A stretch of 64,000 bases of DNA from Microcebus murinus. Its lineage: Eukaryota > Chordata > Mammalia > Primates > Cheirogaleidae. The stretch covers positions 1,980,375 to 2,044,374 of the forward strand of contig NC_134126.1 in assembly GCF_040939455.1 (NCBI RefSeq). Direction: 5' to 3'. Each line of letters starts with the position of its first letter. Position 1 is the stretch's first letter. Below are positions 58,151 to 64,000 of this stretch, one piece after another. A program made the translations under genes and the position numbers. The notes under the pieces were generated by a model. That model was not told the origin of the DNA and ran no database searches. It worked only from the letters and a program-made list of their open reading frames with translations.

Positions 58151-60033
58151 AGCCCGTCTCCTCCACGGCCCCTGCCTGACTGACTCCTTCCCGCCCGGCC
58201 TGTCACCTGTCACCGTCCTCTGCCCCTGCCTGACACGCTCCTCCCCGCCCGGGCTGTCACCGTCCTCGGCCCCTGCCTGACGGGGCTCCTCCGTCGCCTG
58301 GGCCTTCCAAGGGCTTGGTGTGGACGCTGGTTCCAGGACGCCCTCCCAGGAAGCCGGTAGCAGGGCGGCTGCGGCGTCTCCCGCAACCCAACCGTCCGAC
58401 GGCCGGCCGGCCAGCCGGCCGCCCGTCCCTAAGTGGCCTGCGGGGGACGTGCTCCCGCTGTGCCGTGGGGGCCCAGCCTGGTGTCTTCTCTGAGGCCCCG
58501 CGGCTGCCGCTCCCCGCAAGGGGAGAGCCGCGGAGGTGGGGACCGCCTCCTCATGGGGACGTACACCCAGCTCTCCACGTCGGATTCCGGGGCTCTCTGT
58601 CCTGCCAGAAGGCCCAGCTGGCCTGCGGGTCCTTAGAGTGGCAAAAACATCCGAAAACTGAGATTGAGGGTCTGGTGGGTGTCTGCACTTTTGTGCTGGG
58701 CACCCCAGGGAGGCCCGGGGGCTGGCTGGACAACGCGGTCTGCTGGGCTGGGGGGGGGGTTTGGAGGAGCAACTGATGCCCTTTGCACTTTGGGTAGCAA
58801 GTGTCTGAGGTGTCTCTGGGCCCTGCGCCATGTGGGGGCGGGGGCGGGGGCGGGGTGGGAGGAGGAGGAGGAGGAGGAGGACGAGGAGGAGGAGGAGGCG
58901 GGAAGGGCTGTGGCCTGCAGTCGTGTTCCCCGGGGTGGCACGGCATGTGGCTTCTTCCACAGGCTGCTTGGCCTGGGCTCCCTGCACCTGGGCCTTTGGA
59001 GGACTGGCCCTGTGCTTGCCAACACTTCCTGCAGGGACCCAGAGCTGGGAGGTTGCATCTCTCAGCCCTGGGTCGGGCAGAGCCCCAGCGGGCCATGCCC
59101 ACAAGCTCTCTCAGCACGGGTCCCCCAGAAGGCTCCTTTGGGACCAGGATTCTCTTGCGGGTGACTCTTTAAGGTCTGGCCCCTGGATGGAGGGGCACCA
59201 GGAGTAGAGGAGCAGGAAGGGGAAGGGGGTGGCCATGCGAGGGGACACTTTCAGGCCAAGTCCCAGCTTCAGCCTGATCCTCCTAGGAACCCCGGGGTGT
59301 ACATCACACCTCCTGGTTGCCCCGCTCTGAGACAAGGAGCCGGGCTTCGCATTCCCACAGCAGCCAGTCGTGGGCTGAGGACACCTGGGGCGTTGGGAAC
59401 TCCCTGGCTTCTCCTTGGATTAACATCTGGAGCTGCTTGGGAATCGTGCCGCCACACACACCCGAGTGCAGGTGTCTTCTGCACAGACTGCGGGCCTCGC
59501 TCTTCTGAATGCCGCTAGCTCGCCACCCACCCACGGGTGACCCTGGTCAGGGTACTTTCTCTCAGGGGCAGACTCTGATCCGGGCGGGCTACCGGTGTCT
59601 CTGTTTGCTCCTTTCTTTCTTCCATTTCGGGAAAGGCTTCCTTACTGGGTGTGGAAATCTCCAATGCCTTTCCTCGCCTATTCTGTCAGCTTTCAAATTC
59701 TCTTTCAGTTGCCACCCTCACAGATGGATTAGGAAACTCTTTCCGGTGCACTCATTAGTGAAATGACCTCAATGACGCTGGAATCCAATATCTAGTCGCC
59801 GATTTTTAGCGAGTCCACACGCCAGGGTGGTTGGGGTCCAATGCAGCCCCTGCCAGGCCCAGGCCCCTTGGACTGGGCCACAGGAGGACACAGAGGAGCG
59901 TCCCGGCCCCCACGGTAGCGTTGCCGGCAGTTCTCCAAGGGCTTGGGGGTTTTCCAGAGGGAGGAGATGGAGGGGACTGATTTCTTCAGCGCCCCACAAA
60001 CCACGCCACCCCACCCCACCCATGGGACACATC

Positions 60034-60100
<67 letters not shown>

Positions 60101-60617
60101 GCCCCATACACTCGCTCCCCTCCCCCGTGCGCTGTGCCCCAGCCCTGGCCCGGGGGAATAGGCGGCCGCCCGGCCACAGGGCGCGGGGCGCAGCTGAAAG
60201 GGGTTGTGGGGGAGGGCGGCCCCTGGCTGGGGTCAAAGGGCGAGCGCCCCGCCCGCCCGTGCGCAGTCAGCGCGCTGGGGGTGGGGGCGGGGAGGTGAAG
60301 GAGGCCAGGCGAGGAGAGGAGGGGGGCTGGAAGGTCTCCACCTTGGCGGGTCCAGCCGTGGAGGCGCATCTTGTGTGAGTGTGAGTGAGTGAGTGAGTGT
60401 GAGTGTGAGTGTGTGTGTATAGAGAGACAGCCCCCAACCCCGGCCCGCCGCTCCCTGCCCGCCCCGCCTGTCACCCCCGCCCGCCGGACCCGGCCGGCGA
60501 ACTCAACAGGCCCGGCCCGGCGCGGGTCAGCGCCGGCGCGGGGCCTGGGGCGGGAGGAGGCGGCGGGGAAGCGCAGAGAGGCTCGGCTTCTTGAGCGGGG
60601 CAGGGGCGCCCTCCGGC
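58151..60617. other. GC-rich spacer, unit 9
   Basis: Same layout, CCGGCCAGCCGG form near 58405, (GA)n at 60036-60099. No private change noticed. Confidence 0.8.
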
Positions 60618-60737
60618 GTCCACGGCCACACCACCCTGAACGCGCCCGATCTCCTCTGGTCTCGGAAGCTAAGCAGGGTCGGGCCTGGTTAGAACTTGGA
60701 TGGGAGACCGCCCGGGAATACCGGGTGCCTTAGGCTT
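60618..60737 (+). rRNA. RNA5S: 5S ribosomal RNA, array gene 10
   Basis: Identical to gene 1. Spacing from gene 9 is 4,072 bp. The flank has a private change, ATGGGATACACG for ATGGGCTACACG near 61087. Confidence 0.93.
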
Positions 60738-61200
60738 CTTCTTCTTCTTTTTTTTTTTTTTTTGCCTCTGGTTCTGTCGCGTTTCTGGGAGTGCGGGGGC
60801 GGCCCGGGGTGGGGGTGACCCCCACCCTCAGCGCCCGCCGCGGTGCCTGGCGCCCCAGCCCGCACCGTGGGGCCTCCTCTTGTCCCGAGCCGCGACACCG
60901 CCGCCACGCGGCAGCATGCGTGGCTTCTGGACTGTCAGGTCTCAGACCAAAGGTCTGCTCTGTGGGAACCGACACGCTGGAGGAAACCTTGAGAGTCTGA
61001 GAGGGGAGGGAGTTCCCGAAGAAGGCCAGGATGTCATTTTGAGGGAGTATGTGACCAGAACTCCTCCCGTTGCTTTTGGGGTTCTATGGGATACACGTAG
61101 GAATCTCTGGTGGTGGCACCTGATGTTGGGGGATCCGGAGTCACACCCAGACCTGCTCCACAGGCCTCCTTTTACTTTTCTCTTCGGATTCGTTATTTTT

Positions 61201-61569
61201 TTATTTATTTATTTATTTATTTATTTATTTTTTTTTTTTTTTTTTGAGACAGAGTCTCGGTTTGTTGCCCAGGCTAGAGTGAGTGCCGTGGCGTCAGCCT
61301 AGCTCACAGCAACTTCAAACTCCTGGGCTGGAGTGATCCTTCTGCCTCAGCCTCCCGGGTAGCTGGGACTACAGGCATGCGCCACCATGCCCAGCTAATT
61401 TTTTATATATATATATATATATCAGTTGGCCAATTAATTTCTTTCTATTGATAGTAGAGACGGGGTCTCGCTCTTGCTCAGGCTGGTTTTGAACTCCTGA
61501 CCTTGAGCAATCCACCCGCCTCGGCCTCCCAAGAGCTAGGATTACAGGCGTGAGCCACAGCGCCCGGCC
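61201..61569 (-). mobile_element. Lemur-type Alu, unit 10 copy
   Basis: Same insertion, with the shortest (ATTT)n tail of the ten. Left duplication 61186-61200, right from 61570. Confidence 0.95.
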
Positions 61570-61585
61570 GGATTCATTATTTTTA

Positions 61586-62181
61586 AAAAGTGTCTCTTAT
61601 CTCTATTATTGCATTTTCTTTTCTCTCTCTTTTCAAGCAGATGATGGGAGTCCAAGTATTAAGGTGACATGTGTTGCCCGTGCCCCCCTCTCCCACCCCC
61701 GTGTTCTTATTCATTTACCTCTCATGTTGTTCCAGCGTATTGTGGGGGTACCAATGTTAAGGTCGGGTGCGTTGCCCTCTCCCAGCCTCCCCCCTCGGGT
61801 CAGAGCTTCAAGTGCGCCCATCCCCCAGTCGGTGCGCACCCACCGCATTCCTAATGGATGTGTATGCCCATCCCCTCCCCACACCCGCCCGACACCCACC
61901 CGATGAAGGTGATTCCTCTGTGTCCACTTAGGTGTCCATCAGTTCGTACCCATTTGCTGGTGAGCGTGAGCACGTGGTGCTCGTGTGTCCATTCTTGGGA
62001 TACTTGGCTTACTGGAACGGGTTCCAGCTCTGGCCAGGAGAACCACGAGAGGTGCCCCCTCACCGCTGCTCCTCATAGCCGAATAGCACTCCGTGGTGTC
62101 CACGCGCCACATTTCATTTACGCACTCGTGGGTCGATGGGCACTCGGGTCGCTTCCAGGTCTTTGCGATTGTGACTTGTGC
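61586..62181 (-). mobile_element. L1 3' fragment, unit 10 copy
   Basis: Same L1 remnant. Confidence 0.87.
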
Positions 62182-62207
62182 CCTGACTCTAACCCTAACC
62201 CTTACCC
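62182..62207. repeat. 26-bp telomere-like scrap, unit 10
   Basis: Identical to the unit 1 copy. Confidence 0.78.
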
Positions 62208-64000
62208 AGCCCGTCTCCTCCACGGCCCCTGCCTGACTGACTCCTTCCCGCCCGGCCTGTCACCTGTCACCGTCCTCTGCCCCTGCCTGACACGCTCCTC
62301 CCCGCCCGGGCTGTCACCGTCCTCGGCCCCTGCCTGACGGGGCTCCTCCGTCGCCTGGGCCTTCCAAGGGCTTGGTGTGGACGCTGGTTCCAGGACGCCC
62401 TCCCAGGAAGCCGGTAGCAGGGCGGCTGCGGCGTCTCCCGCAACCCAACCGTCCGACGGCCGGCCGGCCAGCCGGCCGCCCGTCCCTAAGTGGCCTGCGG
62501 GGGACGTGCTCCCGCTGTGCCGTGGGGGCCCAGCCTGGTGTCTTCTCTGAGGCCCCGCGGCTGCCGCTCCCCGCAAGGGGAGAGCCGCGGAGGTGGGGAC
62601 CGCCTCCTCATGGGGACGTACACCCAGCTCTCCACGTCGGATTCCGGGGCTCTCTGTCCTGCCAGAAGGCCCAGCTGGCCTGCGGGTCCTTAGAGTGGCA
62701 AAAACATCCGAAAACTGAGATTGAGGGTCTGGTGGGTGTCTGCGCTTTTGTGCTGGGCACCCCAGGGAGGCCCGGGGGCTGGCTGGACAACGCGGTCTGC
62801 TGGGCTGGGGGGGGGGTTTGGAGGAGCAACTGATGCCCTTTGCACTTTGGGTAGCAAGTGTCTGAGGTGTCTCTGGGCCCTGCGCCATGTGGGGGCGGGG
62901 GCGGGGGCGGGGTGGGAGGAGGAGGAGGAGGAGGAGGACGAGGAGGAGGAGGAGGCGGGAAGGGCTGTGGCCTGCAGTCGTGTTCCCCGGGGTGGCACGG
63001 CATGTGGCTTCTTCCACAGGCTGCTTGGCCTGGGCTCCCTGCACCTGGGCCTTTGGAGGACTGGCCCTGTGCTTGCCAACACTTCCTGCAGGGACCCAGA
63101 GCTGGGAGGTTGCATCTCTCAGCCCTGGGTCGGGCAGAGCCCCAGCGGGCCATGCCCACAAGCTCTCTCAGCACGGGTCCCCCAGAAGGCTCCTTTGGGA
63201 CCAGGATTCTCTTGCGGGTGACTCTTTAAGGTCTGGCCCCTGGATGGAGGGGCACCAGGAGTAGAGGAGCAGGAAGGGGAAGGGGGTGGCCATGCGAGGG
63301 GACACTTTCAGGCCAAGTCCCAGCTTCAGCCTGATCCTCCTAGGAACCCCGGGGTGTACATCACACCTCCTGGTTGCCCCGCTCTGAGACAAGGAGCCGG
63401 GCTTCGCATTCCCACAGCAGCCAGTCGTGGGCTGAGGACACCTGGGGCGTTGGGAACTCCCTGGCTTCTCCTTGGATTAACATCTGGAGCTGCTTGGGAA
63501 TCGTGCCGCCACACACACCCGAGTGCAGGTGTCTTCTGCACAGACTGCGGGCCTCGCTCTTCTGAATGCCGCTAGCTCGCCACCCACCCACGGGTGACCC
63601 TGGTCAGGGTACTTTCTCTCAGGGGCAGACTCTGATCCGGGCGGGCTACCGGTGTCTCTGTTTGCTCCTTTCTTTCTTCCATTTCGGGAAAGGCTTCCTT
63701 ACTGGGTGTGGAAATCTCCAATGCCTTTCCTCGCCTATTCTGTCAGCTTTCAAATTCTCTTTCAGTTGCCACCCTCACAGATGGATTAGGAAACTCTTTC
63801 CGGTGCACTCATTAGTGAAATGACCTCAATGACGCTGGAATCCAATATCTAGTCGCCGATTTTTAGCGAGTCCACACGCCAGGGTGGTTGGGGTCCAATG
63901 CAGCCCCTGCCAGGCCCAGGCCCCTTGGACTGGGCCACAGGAGGACACAGAGGAGCGTCCCGGCCCCCACGGTAGCGTTGCCGGCAGTTCTCCAAGGGCT
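62208..64000. other. GC-rich spacer, unit 10, cut by the window edge
   Basis: Same layout up to the stretch before the (GA)n run. It shares GTCTGCGCTTTTG (near 62739) with units 3 and 4. The array continues beyond the window. Confidence 0.8.

Larger units (their letters stand above)
23800..64000 (+). repeat. Tandem 5S rDNA array, ten units of about 4.06 kb, running off the right edge
   Basis: Head-to-tail units with gene-to-gene spacings of 4055, 4060, 4056, 4058, 4060, 4064, 4063, 4057 and 4072 bp. Most length variation comes from the poly-T/(ATTT)n Alu tail, the (TA)n inside the Alu, the (GA)n run and the (GGA)n run. Substitutions between units are few. The 0.42-kb 5S 3' flank of each unit (for example 24219-24640) carries no gene. 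The unit is nearly twice the 2.2-kb human 5S unit as I recall it. The array orientation points away from the satellite. Confidence 0.97.

Overview
The window is non-coding repetitive DNA from a primate, most likely a Malagasy lemur. The diagnostic piece is an Alu copied into ten successive units. It carries the linker and right-arm wording typical of lemuriform Alus (an AT-rich linker, then TTGGCCAATTAATTTC, then a right arm starting near GTAGAGACGGGGTCTCGC on the + strand). A primate/strepsirrhine-type L1 3' end and 5S rRNA genes with mammalian control regions agree with this. I see no protein-coding gene. Every long open frame is explained by a repeat.

Positions 1 to about 20,113 are a degenerate telomere-derived satellite. 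Blocks of CCCTAA-type hexamers (TTAGGG on the other strand) alternate with blocks of CCCTGA and CCTTGA (TCAGGG and TCAAGG on the other strand), organised in monomers of about 255-260 bp. It has a higher order: a nine-monomer, 2,327-bp unit is tandemly triplicated at 907-7887, and the first 2.75 kb of the window recurs at 9231-11977 with an exact offset of 9,230 bp. One foreign insertion lies in it: a 329-bp solo LTR at 15151-15479, resembling class II (ERVK/IAP-like) endogenous retroviruses and flanked by a perfect 6-bp target duplication TCTAAC. The C-rich strand reading left to right suggests, but does not prove, that the chromosome end lies to the left.

At 20114-20118 the satellite joins, through a 5-bp shared word ACCTT, a head-to-tail 5S rDNA array that runs off the right edge. 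The first unit (20119-23799) is a diverged boundary unit. Its 5S gene is a pseudogene lacking box C, and it has no Alu. Ten further units of about 4.06 kb follow, with 5S genes starting at 24073, 28128, 32188, 36244, 40302, 44362, 48426, 52489, 56546 and 60618, all on the + strand. Each of these units runs 5S gene, offset T-run terminator, 0.4 kb flank, antisense Alu with an expanded (ATTT)n tail, antisense truncated L1, a 26-bp scrap of the left-hand satellite, and 2.45 kb of GC-rich spacer with a C-rich minisatellite, a quadruplex-forming G tract, (GGA)n, (GA)n and (GTGA)n runs up to the next 5S promoter.

The main biological interest is twofold. First, all ten 5S genes are identical to one another yet differ at eight positions from the 5S sequence otherwise shared by mammals (compared from memory), with a bias towards G and C. 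Second, the boundary unit preserves the earlier state of the array: an empty Alu target site and canonical bases at several of those positions. The window therefore records an array rewritten by homogenisation after its edge unit stopped taking part.
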